Source of the DNA: Strigamia acuminata
Lineage: Eukaryota > Arthropoda > Chilopoda > Geophilomorpha > Linotaeniidae
Direction of reading: 5' to 3'
DNA: 64,000 bases
Assembly: GCA_949358305.1 (NCBI GenBank)
Contig: OX442314.1
Coordinates: 36,553,211-36,617,210 of the forward strand
Position numbers and translations under genes: made by a program. Numbering within the stretch: position 1 is the first letter of the stretch; every line of letters begins with the position of its first letter. Under the pieces are notes generated by a model. The model saw nothing but the letters and a program-made list of their open reading frames with translations, searched no databases and was not told the DNA's origin. Shown here piece after piece: positions 32,767 to 43,690 of the stretch.

Positions 32767-34203
32767 AGCGGCAACTTCGGCATTGATGCGTTGCGTTGCC
32801 CACTTTCCACTTTCCATCGTCGCCGCGACGATCGTCGTATGTGGTAAACACTAAACAGCTATTACCTGATTTCAAAAATAGATTTTACACTTAGTTCGGT
32901 AGCCTGCATGATAAATATCAGATTTCGATCGAACAACAGTTCAGTGCGGTTCATTTCAGTTCACCAAGTGCACATTTTCCCACCCACAACAACTAGGGAA
33001 GTCAAAGGATTAGAAAACCTTTTGCAAAACATCATCAATCAGATGAGATTGCTGTTTGATCAAATTCCTGGCTTTGGTTCACTCACTTCAAACCAGGAAT
33101 TATTATGACAATTATTAAGACAATACGGGGTGTATTGTTACACACAATTCCTTGCAAGCTATTTGTATAATTTGTATTAGTCATTTAAATCCCTAGACAT
33201 AACTTCTAAGGCCAAAAATCGATAGAAGACCTGAAACGCCATTCAACTGCTTCCACCACTTGATTAACCGACAATTCATCGTTGCAAATTCAGGAGTGCA
33301 GCAAAGAATGGTCAATTTTGGTTATAATATAATTAGAACAGAAAATACTAATCAAACTTCTGATGCATTATTATCAACTAAATTAGCACCTGACTCATAT
33401 AACACACATGCAAAATAAAGTATCAGTCAATAGAATTTCCTGCTTATTGTCGTGTCTGAAAAGCTGAAATAAATACAAGGAAACCATATTGCAACAAGGG
33501 TTTATTATTCAAATCACAAGGTTCATTGCTTTTTCCCCTAAAAGGTGCCCCAGACCTAAGGGTACGGTACCGTACGTATCTTTTTGACACTTTGTATAGA
33601 ATAATCCAAAAAATTTTTATAAATGCAAAATTAATTTTTCTACAAAAATTAAAACCCCTTTATTTTTATACAATTCTAATAACATAATTCATTTATAAAA
33701 AAAAAATGGCCGAATTCAAAATAAAGTGCAGAAAAATTAAAAGAAAATTGAAAAGAAAAAGATTATTCTACGTCAAACTAGAGTAAATTTGCAAATTTTA
33801 TTCATTATTTTAATGGATTTGCTCTCCCCATCCTATTAAACGATATCATTGTATCCCACAATGAAATACAAGTACTGGGAAAAACTTCTGCTTTGGTCCA
33901 ACGACCATCAATCACAAACAGTGGCGCGATTACACCGTTGCAACGCTAACCAAGTCAGAAGTTGATGGAGGTTAAGGATGAGGTCATGAGGAGATGGCGT
34001 GTGTCAGGCAATTAATGTCAGGGGGAGGTCAAACCTAGTTATTATGCCAAAACTTCCTTCCTAAAGTGTCATGTCCTGTTTCCATCACATTTTCCCCATC
34101 TACTTGATCAGAAACTGTGTCACACTGTGAAATTAAAACGAGCTTCGTTTTTTGCTCTACGCAGGAAACATCATTAAACTCCCCGGTTGGGGATTCCGTT
34201 GGG
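32767..34203. other. Intergenic, no gene recognised
   Basis: AT-rich DNA with only short open stretches, such as a 66-codon one at 32908-33108 with no recognisable domain. Confidence 0.4.
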
Positions 34204-34300
34204 AGTCCCGGCTGGCTTAATCGGTGGAGCTGCACGTGGCAAACGGAGGATGTGGGCTTGACTCGTGGCTCTGGACTTCACGGAGTCTGAGTCGATTCGT
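34204..34300 (+). repeat. tRNA-derived SINE-like sequence
   Basis: CCCGGCTGGCTTAATCGGTG looks like the 5' half of a tRNA with a pol III A box (TGGCTTAATCGG, one mismatch to consensus). About 40 bp later GGGCTTGACTC is a degenerate B box. No acceptor stem or anticodon stem can be closed, so it is not a functional tRNA gene. Confidence 0.45.
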
Positions 34301-34460
34301 GTTATTGTTATTCAAGCAGAAATTTGGGGGCAAGAGGCAGAGACCATGAATTTTATCGAAGTACAAAGCAGAGCCGGATTTAAGTGTTGCGGGGTAAAAT
34401 TATGAAATTTGTAGAATTAAATCGCTAACATGTAGAAATATACAAATAAGTGTTTACTGT

Positions 34461-34543
34461 AAGGCCCGGATAAATGCATAAATGCATAGGAATTATTTTT
34501 ATTCAATAAAAAGCCGAAGTTGGCTGTAAATGCATGTTTTCCG
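34461..34543 (+). repeat. Short dispersed repeat, copy 1
   Basis: Shares GGCCCGGATAAATGCATAA, TTTTTATTCAATAAAAAGCC and AAATGCAT blocks, in the same order and orientation, with 36493-36568. The two copies bracket the REXO1-like gene. Confidence 0.75.
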
Positions 34544-35186
34544 TATATATGTATATAAAATGTGTCTGACAACAAAGTTGAACTTGTGATCCAAATCAAT
34601 AGTCACTAACAAGTGTGTGTGTGCACGATTGAGCAACCCAGTGACACCATTTGCACCAACTTTTTATATAAATTTTTTTAGCTAAATAATTCTGTCAACC
34701 GCGACAAAACAGATTGAGGTACAAAAGAAATTGCAAAAACCCATCTGTTGTCCCCAGTGATAAAATAAAACGATTGAAAACATGAAAAATAAAAATAAAA
34801 ATAAAAATTTAAAACAACTTTTATTTTAATTATATTTATACTGATGTAATATGAAGGTATAAAGTGTTTACAAGTGACTAATGAGAGAACATAAACATTA
34901 AAAATGTAAAAACTTAAACAGTTAGACTTAAAAATTGCTCATAAATGTTCGATTTCATAATACAAATGATCGGAAGACAACAAATCTTACAATAATAATA
35001 ATAATAAATTAATCAACAAGTCTTATATAAAAATACGTGTTTTCGTGTGATCACAATTGAAACATCGGTGGAATATCAAAGTTATATACACTACAATACA
35101 TTCTCAGGTTTATTGCAACGTCTAAATTGCCGCCGAAGGAAAACTGTGACAATATTATTGCTCAAATTGTATCTACGTCTCCAACT

Positions 35187-36287
35187 TTACTTCAAATCCT
35201 TTCTCAGTCGCCACAACACTAATTCCAAACTAGCACGCGCATCCTCGACACTATTATGCACAGAGCCCTGGATGTCCTTCTTGAAAATACTACCGACCAA
35301 CGCCTTCAACGACCTCCGGAAAGGCAATCCGTAAAAGTGCGGGAACAGTATCGAAGTATCGACCACCGTCGAGTGCGCCAACCGCAAGGCGCGGAGATCA
35401 TTTTCCAGCCCGTGGCCGATGAGAATCGTCTCTGCGTGCACAAACTTCAACAACTCCTTCTGGACCTGCTTCAACGACTTGGTCGCGCGACTCAGCCGCT
35501 TCTCCGTCATCCCGCTGAACCTCGTGTTGTAATCGATGATCGGATGCGCGGGTTTCACCAGCTCGTCGTACGCCACCGACCCGTCTGGCCTCACCAAAGA
35601 CACTTTGACGAGATCCAGACCCTGCGTCGTGTAACACATTTCACAATCCACCGCGTAAATGCCGTGGTAGTCGCCTTCCTGCGGCTCTTTGGCCGGTTTG
35701 GACGCAACGAATCCGCCCAAGTACCCGCTGGTCGTGCCCAAACTCACGTGCAGACGGCCCAGACTGCACCCGGGCGAGTAGCTCGACCCGTTGCAGCAGG
35801 AGTACACGAAATCTTCGTTTTCCTTCCCGCTGCGCGTCAACTTGCCCCAATGGTGCACGCAGGGGTCCAGGGAGAGGTAGTCGCCGTTGGGATACACGAA
35901 GAATTGTCCGCGGCAACGGCAACAGTTGCGAACGGCGATTTGGTTGGCGACGAACGTGCACGGAGCGAACACGCCGATGTTGAGGGGGCAGATTGATTGG
36001 TTGGTGTTGTCGAAGCCTTTTTTCGGCTCGATGTAGGCGGTGCTCTTTGCGAAATCGGTGGGATAACCGTTGTCTTTGAGTTCTTTCGAGGGAACGATGT
36101 AGTCGAGGAAGTGTTTGTAGAGTTGGACATTGGTTAGGCCTAGTTTGCGGTACATTTTCGGCTGAAACGAATTTTGCGTTTTGTTTTTCGACGCTTCCAT
36201 TTGGTTTCGTTTGTTGGGCGCGTTTCTTTTCGGGTTGTTTTTCTGCTGGAGTTGAGCGGTCGGATCCTCGTCGGATGAGTTGATCAT
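35187..36287 (-). CDS. REXO1: REXO1-type RNA exonuclease (DEDDh), 366 aa or C-terminal exon of a longer protein
   Basis: The frame contains the REXO1-family pre-exonuclease cysteine-rich module (CCRCRGQFF, CVHHWGKL, CCNGSS) at about residues 120-170, then the DEDDh 3'-5' exonuclease fold: AVDCEMC (D214, E216), GHGLENDLRAL (D297), HNSVEDARASL (H344, D349), all five metal-binding/catalytic residues present. IDYNTRFSGMT and TVVDTSILFPH are family landmarks. Animal REXO1 proteins are usually much longer at the N-terminus. Here the frame stays open upstream of the ATG at 36287 to a possible acceptor (...CCCAAAG, 36311-36317), so missing 5' exons are possible. The family trims 3' ends of structured RNAs; the exact substrate here is not known. 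Confidence 0.88.
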   Translation of the reverse strand: MINSSDEDPTAQLQQKNNPKRNAPNKRNQMEASKNKTQNSFQPKMYRKLGLTNVQLYKHFLDYIVPSKELKDNGYPTDFAKSTAYIEPKKGFDNTNQSICPLNIGVFAPCTFVANQIAVRNCCRCRGQFFVYPNGDYLSLDPCVHHWGKLTRSGKENEDFVYSCCNGSSYSPGCSLGRLHVSLGTTSGYLGGFVASKPAKEPQEGDYHGIYAVDCEMCYTTQGLDLVKVSLVRPDGSVAYDELVKPAHPIIDYNTRFSGMTEKRLSRATKSLKQVQKELLKFVHAETILIGHGLENDLRALRLAHSTVVDTSILFPHFYGLPFRRSLKALVGSIFKKDIQGSVHNSVEDARASLELVLWRLRKDLK

Positions 36288-36492
36288 TTTGTCCGTCAAA
36301 GGTGGCGAGTCTTTGGGAAATAAAAGAGAAAAATTAGTTGTGAAAATGGTTGATGTTGTTGCTATGCGGAGTGAGTATGGAGGGCACGACGACTACATGG
36401 CGCAAGAGTTAAGAATAAATTCGATTCACGGTCACCGAACCCCGATATCGCAACAACACGTGAAATGGGGCCCTGGCAATGGCGACAAATCA

Positions 36493-36568
36493 TGGCCCGG
36501 ATAAATGCATAAAAATTATTTTTATTCAATAAAAAGCCGAAATTGGCTATAAATGCATATTTTTTCCG
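36493..36568 (+). repeat. Short dispersed repeat, copy 2
   Basis: Second copy of the repeat at 34461-34543, less well conserved, just upstream of the REXO1-like gene. Confidence 0.75.
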
Positions 36569-36599
36569 AAAAATCAGAAATAAATGCATAAATCGCCAT

Positions 36600-38600
36600 T
36601 GTAACATTTACATTTTTATGTTTGTCTTTTTTTGTGTGCATATGCTTGCGTTAGGCGGACTTCGCCAAAAACAGACACCAGGGGAAGTCACTAAATTAGT
36701 GTCTGGAAAAAGTTTCAAAAAATAAACAAATAAAAAAAATAAAAATAAAATGAATTGTAATCATTAATTATAATTCATTTACATCAAAAACGCTTTGAAA
36801 TGGCATTAAGTTGTTATTTAACACCCGATTTGACTAAAATAAAGTTTTTTATTTTGCATATTTAATTTTTTTGCATAAAATGGAATTTTTGATGCATATT
36901 TTATGCGCATAAAACGAATTTTATTTTGCATAAATCCCCGGTGTCTAAATATGAGTGAATGTCTGCATGCTGGGGCATGCTGGGGCATGCCCATAAAAAT
37001 TGCAATTTTTTTTAGATTTCCAGTAAAAATTCCACTGAAAAATTCATTTTACGAGTTGGCATTTGTGCAAAAATTCATTTTAATTTTATTATTATTTTAC
37101 CTGCAGTGGAAGAGGCCATAAATCTGCAACTGCGACTTTATCCAGGTCGACTTCTGGCTGTTGTTAGTTAATGTATTTCTTTCTTAACCTTCGCCTTTTT
37201 GTGTCTCATAAGGCCGCGATTTGCCTTTTTTAATATTCGATTCTGAAAAACAACAAAGGAAAGCATTTTAAACACTAAAAAATTAAAAAAACAAATAATA
37301 AATAACAAACGCACATTACTAACACTAAAGAGCTTGATTATCTTACCAGAGATCGCAACTAATCTTAAATTTGTACCTACACAGGTTGACACTTTGAACA
37401 AAGATAAGCGAGAGAGCGCGACTGGATTGCGAGTGTTTGGTAAACAAAAACTCGAGTGTATTTATATTATTTGGGGTCTTTAAACCGATCATTAATCGTC
37501 ACGTGAGAGATATAAAAAAATGTTTATCCACGCATGACTCACGATTGCAACAAGTCAAGTTCACCGACTTTTTCGGGGAATTATGAACCATTAATAAAAC
37601 TAATAAAATTCGGTAAACTGATCGATCAACGGTTCTTTTACATTTTAAAAAACGAACCGATAAACTTGAATTTCTGATGAAATAAATGAAATAAAAGTTG
37701 AACTTTTTTTTCGACCAATGAGAGAGCACCGATAGTTTGTCCACAACGTGGTCGCTGTGTGTCGAGATTTGACGTGATAATTATAACAAAATGTAGAAAA
37801 GCGTTAACATACCTGGGTGTGAATATCTGGAGAAGTTGTTAGAGTATAAAACCGATATCGAAACATGTGAGGCGAGGTTGTGTTCTGTGGAGGAAGTACA
37901 CGCCATCCCCATTATACTCTATCGTGTTATAAGGTGGGAGCCAATCAGGAGCCGAGAATTTTGTGACTCAGTGTGTGTTTTTAGAATCCATTTGGTGACA
38001 TCATCGCGTCATACGTGTAAGGGGCTATCCACAAATTGCCGTTGCGTGTTTTTCTATGTTATTTTTACGCAGTAATCGGGCCATAATATTTTTTTTTAGA
38101 TATTTAGTGAATTAATAATTGTTGATCTAAGAGTTTATAAATACGTAATGTGTTATTCTATTAATGTTCATTGGAAAAAATATAATATGACGTAATTTGT
38201 ATGTTGCCACTTCCAGAGAAAACGGGGAGGATATGAATCTACGTCTCTACGATCTCAGGAACTTGGTTTTAGGCTTACAAACGTAAATACATTGCATCAA
38301 GGGATTTTCCGCAGTCGGTATTTGGCGAATTTTCATCGATTTTTTAAAAATGGGATGTTATATTTAACAAGAATCAAATTTTTAAAGTATGGTTGTTGTG
38401 TATTTATTTCACAGTGCGGTCATGCTGTTTCTAACTTGTAGCCACTATGGACTGGTGAGTGTGCAAGGAAGTACAATTAATCCCCAAATAAAAACCATGA
38501 AGCATTAGGGAGCAGTATTTTCAAACAAACTTAAAATTGATAGATTTCTAAAGTACAGTCATCGGATTTGTTTGGACTTTTAAAATTTAACTCGAGATTT
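36600..38600. other. Intergenic, no gene recognised
   Basis: AT-rich. A short direct duplication GCATGCTGGGGCATGC is at about 36965-36990. Only short open stretches on either strand; none shows a domain or plausible splice pattern. Confidence 0.4.
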
Positions 38601-38608
38601 TTTAATAG

Positions 38609-38840
38609 GGAGCCGTCCATAAATTACGTAACGCAAATTTTGGCAATTTTAGACCCCGTAGCACATTCCCATACCCCCACCCCCCTAATTACGTAATAAA
38701 ACTGAAATTACCCACCCAAATTTTTCAAAAACGTGTTTTTTTTTTCAATTTTAAAACAGTTAAATTTTTTTTTCATGAACCGTAACATTATTGAGAACCC
38801 CCCCTCTCCCTTACTAATGACCCGTAACAAAATTTGAAAC
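38609..38840. mobile_element. Possible MITE remnant (one end)
   Basis: GGGAGCCGTCCATAAATTAC followed by GTAACGC is reminiscent of the termini of non-autonomous DNA elements seen in many arthropod genomes. No inverted partner end is clear, so this is a recollection-based, weak call. Confidence 0.25.
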
Positions 38841-39340
38841 CCAAAAGGCCGAAGATAGGTTTTATGTATTTTTCCAGTAGTGGTGCTCTAATCGTGCCGC
38901 CGTTACTTGGCTGCAACGAGACTTGTTTCAGCCGATATCACCAGTTCAATTACTGTTTGTTATTGTTAAACAAGTTATACATTATGCATCGTGCGAATCC
39001 ATGGATTCTTCTGTCCAATTGGCTGTCACTAATACCTATTGTTCACAAGAACATATATAAGGTCTGGATTTTGGACAGACCTCTAACTGCTTTTTGTTTG
39101 TTTTCTTTGATTGTTTCATTAAGCCCAACAGCTGACATCTTTCTGTTGCTGTCAATGCACCAGCTATACACAGGCTGATGCGGGAAGTAAACCCGTGCAA
39201 TAAATACAGGTTCTTGGTCACGCGACCATCTAATCGTTACGGTTACGGCTCTGAGGCGGATGGAGGCCTGAAAAACCTGTGACTGTCCCCGCCACTAAAC
39301 TGTCTATACGGGAAGGCGAACCCATAAAATAAATTCCAGT

Positions 39341-39497
39341 TGTGGATCAGCGCGATCCAATCCACCGTCACGGCTCTGAGGCGGATGAAGGTGTCAAAAC
39401 CTCCCGCGATGATTGTGGATCAGCGCGATCCAATCCACCGTCACGGTTCTGAGGCGGATGGAGGTGTCAAAACCTCCCGCGATGATTGTGGGTCATT
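39341..39497. repeat. 73-bp tandem repeat, two copies plus partial
   Basis: Two nearly identical 73-bp copies start at 39341 and 39414 (TGTGGATCAGCGCGATCCAA...); a third begins at 39487 and diverges. A more diverged relative lies just before (39215-39290, sharing CGGCTCTGAGGCGGATGGAGG). This lies at the 5' edge of Copia-type debris and may be a leader-region duplication. Confidence 0.85.
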
Positions 39498-39539
39498 GTG
39501 TTGGTTCTAACATTTTATGTTATACATTAATAAATCTAC

Positions 39540-40584
39540 TAACGGAGAAACAAAGACAAGTAGATACAGATGGAGCAACAGTTGAAGACGCTAAGAGGAC
39601 CGCCACGCATGCATTTGTAGGCAGAGCACGTGGAAATTATTGTGGTCAAGGAGGCACCAGACCACCGCCGAGATGCTGGAACTGCAACAAAATGGACATA
39701 GTCAATTTGAATGTAGATTGCCCAAACAAGAAATTGATCAAGGCAGTCAATCAAGCGGTAACTCTTGATGAAGACACTCATCAAAGTTTAGCCTCAACGA
39801 TGGATGATGATTGATGATGTTGAAAACGTATGGCACCTCGATTCGGGGACCACCACACATAAGACAGGTGACGTTAACAAATTTCAATATCTCAGGAACA
39901 CTGAACCCAAGAATGTTACTTTAGCAGATGTGAGGATAGTTCACACAATGGCAGTAGGAAATGTTGTACTAACTATAAACGATGGTCAACATTTCACGAG
40001 ATTAAATATGAAACATGTCTTATTCATACCTGAATTGCGTGAATCTTGATTTCGGTCAGCCGCATGGCAGAAAAAGGATTAAAGGTGTTATTTGAAGGTC
40101 AATCATGCACTATTATTGGACCAGATGGGTAGTCCATATTAAATGCACGGAAGAAGAGAGGACTGTTCTAATTATTAGTCCAATTAGTCATTCCACGGCT
40201 TTACTGAAGGGCAACCACAAATGAGAGAGACTTTGGATCTGGACCCATCATCTTTAGCAGCAAAAGCAGTCGGTACAAATATGAATATACTGTACAAAAG
40301 ATAGTATACACCTTTGACACAGCAGATTGGCACACCTTAATTTTAATTCAATTCAGACAATGATAAACACTAAAATAGTACATGGTTTAAAGGTGAAGCC
40401 ACATCAAACTCAGAACCCAAGCTGTCCATATTGCATTCAAACAAAGTTTCCAAGATTATCATTCCAAGCGGTGCAACAGCCATTAACCTCTGGCCCATTC
40501 CAATTATTGCATGTGGATATCTGTGGACCGATGCTAGAGAAATCACTTGGAAACTCCTTATATATTTTTACCATGGTTCAGTGA
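39540..40584 (+). pseudogene. Degenerate Copia-type retrotransposon fragment (gag end, protease, integrase start)
   Basis: Pieces occur in Copia order. 39540-39814 has a decayed zinc knuckle (CWNCNK...DC). 39804-40049 has a Copia-type protease core (VWHLDSGTTTHKTG) ending at a stop. 40327-40584 has the integrase zinc region (MAHLNF...CPYC) and the start of the core (LLHVDICGPM). The frame changes and stops between them show it is dead. TATATAAGG at about 39053 and AATAAA at 39199 could belong to an old LTR upstream. Confidence 0.72.
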
Positions 40585-40589
40585 TGATT

Positions 40590-41021
40590 TTTTGAGGAAG
40601 ATATTTGTCAAATTTATGCAGTTTACGCAATTTGATTTACCCCGAAACGATCGAGAAGACAACATTTGACACAATAGTTACTAAAATGACGGAACATTAT
40701 CGAGCCATTACCAGACCGCACGTGCAAAGGCACAAGCTTGCCGGGATTAAACGTCAGCCCGGAGAGAACATAGCTAAGTTTCTTGCGGATTTGAGAACCC
40801 AGGCCCGTCTCTGTAATTTTCCCTCCAAGGACATCAATGACGAAGCAATCTTACGCAGTTTATCACAGGGGTCAACAATGATAAACCACCTTGAAGGAAG
40901 CAATGGAGATTGCTATGGCATTCGAAGGTGCAGCAGCGGGAGTGGTGGACATGCAAACCATGGCATGTCTCCGGTCAGAAAGAGGAGTAGCGGATACTGC
41001 ATTACCCACGGTTCCAGCTAG
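40590..41021 (+). pseudogene. Gag fragment of a different retroelement
   Basis: A 138-codon stretch resembling Ty3/gypsy-type gag: KTTFDTIVTKMTEHY, KRQPGENIAKFLADLRTQAR and NDEAILRSLSQG. It begins immediately after the Copia integrase fragment stops, so two unrelated elements are joined here. No pol is attached. Confidence 0.6.
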
Positions 41022-42049
41022 TGTGGTAGCATATAAACTCAGTTGCCCATGGTCAATATTACAGGGAGTAGACGACAGACTAAGAAGACAAGAAACGTAG
41101 AAAGTATAGGATCTCGGTGTAGGTCAGATCCGTCTAAGGAAAGCTACATGAATCATTTAGAAGTTTGCAATTCAAGTGATCTCTCTCCTTTATGTATGTA
41201 TGTTCAGAAAATGATCATTTACGGGGAAAAATCCAAAGGTGGATTAAGAGAGGGGGGAGCAGTGTGGTGTATTTGCACCACAAGGAATTGTGCAGGTTTG
41301 AGCACAGTTAGGAAGTGCTGTTGCGAACAGATGGAGGAATCGGGAAGCTAGTTTCTGAATTTAGATTTAATTTTGTTGTCAATTTAGTTCTTAATGCAAG
41401 AAAGAGTTCCTGATAACTAGAGCAGAATTTTGTGAGCCTTTCTACAGAAGCCTAGAAGGGTTATTTTATTGGTGAAAGATTCTAATCTACTGCAGCCTTG
41501 ATGTAACATTATGGTTTTGCTCTTGTTAATTTAATTGTTTGATTGCACTCCTGATTATTGTACGAGTGCATTCTCTTTGTTGATGTAGTTGTAAGAAAGA
41601 TTTTTACTTTTTTTTTTTTTGTCTCTTCAATTCAACATGGCTACCAGTGAGTAGATCTCCTCCAACTCCTCTCCAATGGCAGCCAACTCCCCTGCTCCTG
41701 CCTCCATGGGATTACAAAACATCTTAACAGAGATTCTCCAGTGGCAGCTCTACTCTACACTTTATTATCAGCCTAGGACTCAAACATGTCCTTCTCTCAA
41801 ATCAACCTGCCAGGTTTGGATTTGAAAAAGTGCATTGTATTGGCAACAATACAATGCATAATAAAGAATTTTCACTTCTATTAGAGGAGTGGAAGAGGAA
41901 TAAGGCTAGGCATAAACCTTGGTCTGTTTATTTTACATCTTGAGGGCAAAGATGTAATACATGTGTGCCACACCTAGCTATCACCCGGACAACATTTTGA
42001 GCCACTGGAAAAATAAGCATTGGTGTCATAGAAAGCAACTTGGCCAAGA
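41022..42049. other. Retroelement debris, no gene
   Basis: AT-rich. A purine run (AAGAGAGGGGGGA, about 41250-41262) followed by TGTGGTG looks like a polypurine tract next to an LTR start. No matching LTR was found. Confidence 0.3.
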
Positions 42050-42868
42050 ATCAATATGAAATAAAGTCAAACCTTAGAGGTAATATAGAGCAAAGTGATG
42101 ACAAGAAACCCTTTCTCCACAAAGAATACAATGTCACCAATTTCTTTCATTTCACACCGAAATGTATTGAAAATTAAAATTAAAAATGACTTTTTTTACA
42201 CAATTGCAGTCCTTGTTCATAGTGTCAATAAAAATTATTCGACAAGGTTTTTGGACGACTATTAAGTGGCAACACGCCAAAAGAGGTAGCAGAAAAGAAC
42301 AGCCACGATTATGAACCTTAAGAAAAAGAATAGAAATGATTGACCCAGATTTTGTAGCAGAAGTTTCAGCATTCCTGATGAAATACATTCACATATGGAG
42401 AGACATTTCAAACAGTTAGAAGTTAGGATTGTGGAAAGCAAATGCTAAAACAGCCATCAGTCAAACACACCCAGATCAATTAAAAGTACACAGCTACAAC
42501 TCTTAAAATGGAGTGCAGTCCTACAATACCAACATTTTTGTATAACCCAGGGGTGACCAGGAGAGGTAGAGAGTTGGGTTTTATACCACCACATCCCAAT
42601 AGTAAAGAAAACCATCTGATGAATGACACCAGGATGAATGACATTTTTGGTGAATTTTCAACAGTCATTCAATATTTAGATAAAAAAAAATAAAGCATTT
42701 TCTGGGCCTATTGTAAACTCAAAGCCACAATTCAAATTTGAACCAAGATTAGGCCTAAAATGAAATCCCAAAAACTCATCCAGCAAAGAAACCAAAATGA
42801 AATAAAAGCAGACTGTTTCAATTCAACATAAAACACACCTTGTAAATTACAATGTCTACACTGAATTT
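42050..42868. repeat. Dispersed repeat copy A, left part (interrupted by element 2)
   Basis: Collinear with 57640-58529 (for example CAAAGTGATGACAAGAAACC, AAGCAAATGCTAAAACAGCC, CACACCTTGTAAATTACAAT). It is broken at 42868 by element 2 and continues at 54667. Function unknown; it contains decayed coding-like stretches. Confidence 0.88.
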
Positions 42869-43496
42869 TGTCGTGATTCGACTTGCGGTTAAAGATAATA
42901 AATAATACACTCGGGAATACAATATACTTCAAATACTACTTTATTAAACACGCTTACTAATACAACTATAAGTTAAGATGTTTCCTGTGGTGGTCCTCGG
43001 ATTCGGCTGCGAATACGAGTTGCCGCTAAACAATGGCGGATCCAATTGTTTAGTCCTACGCGTGGTCTGTGTTTGTTGTCTAGGGTATTTCCACGTGTTA
43101 TTATGAACACGCGAGAATTCGCTTTCTCGTGCGAATTAAACGAATATCGTTCGGATATTTATTCTAGCGTAGATTGGCTACGCTAAATAAATGTGGCTGT
43201 TGTACAGTTGAAATGGTCAGCGGGCACCGGTCCTCGATCAATCCGTGAAACGGCCTGAAAGGTGAGGTAAATGGTGCTCTTGCTGAGATTGGTAACTGTA
43301 GTGTCGTTTCCGGTCAAGTGTTGACGTTATATATTAACCGGAAATGACGTCATATGCAAATCCTTCTGATTATGCAGGTTCGCAGAAACACGAGACTAGT
43401 CAGTCTAGTCTGTATTTCTAGCGCGCTCTAGTGGCGAGAATCAATAACATGATAATCGTCACCAATTACTTCTTCAGGTGATGCCGAATCACCACA
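42869..43496 (-). repeat. 3' LTR of element 2
   Basis: A 628-bp copy of 54039-54666. It contains a perfect CRE palindrome TGACGTCA (43345-43352) one base from an octamer-type ATGCAAAT (43354-43361). Confidence 0.95.
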
Positions 43497-43509
43497 CGTC
43501 CCTCCCCGA
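43497..43509 (-). other. Polypurine tract of element 2
   Basis: On the minus strand TCGGGGAGGGACG directly precedes the 3' LTR. It contains one interrupting pyrimidine pair, but is in the right place. Confidence 0.6.
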
Positions 43510-43690
43510 GAATAAATCATCGGGGGCCCCCCTTTAAATAAAGGTGGAACAGTATCTTTAATCATAAATAATCTTTTTATTAAATGATGATGAATGATGA
43601 ACAAAATATTTTACATTCTTGAAATTGATACATAAATAATTTCAGGGTTTTTTAGAGAAGACAGTCTTCTCGTTATGAATTTGTAATTAA

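Noticed and set aside
34204-34300. Functional tRNA gene
   Set aside because: Acceptor and anticodon stems do not form and the B box is degenerate.
40605-41021. Intact host gene
   Set aside because: The sequence matches the pattern of a retroelement gag core and has no partner exons or start context.
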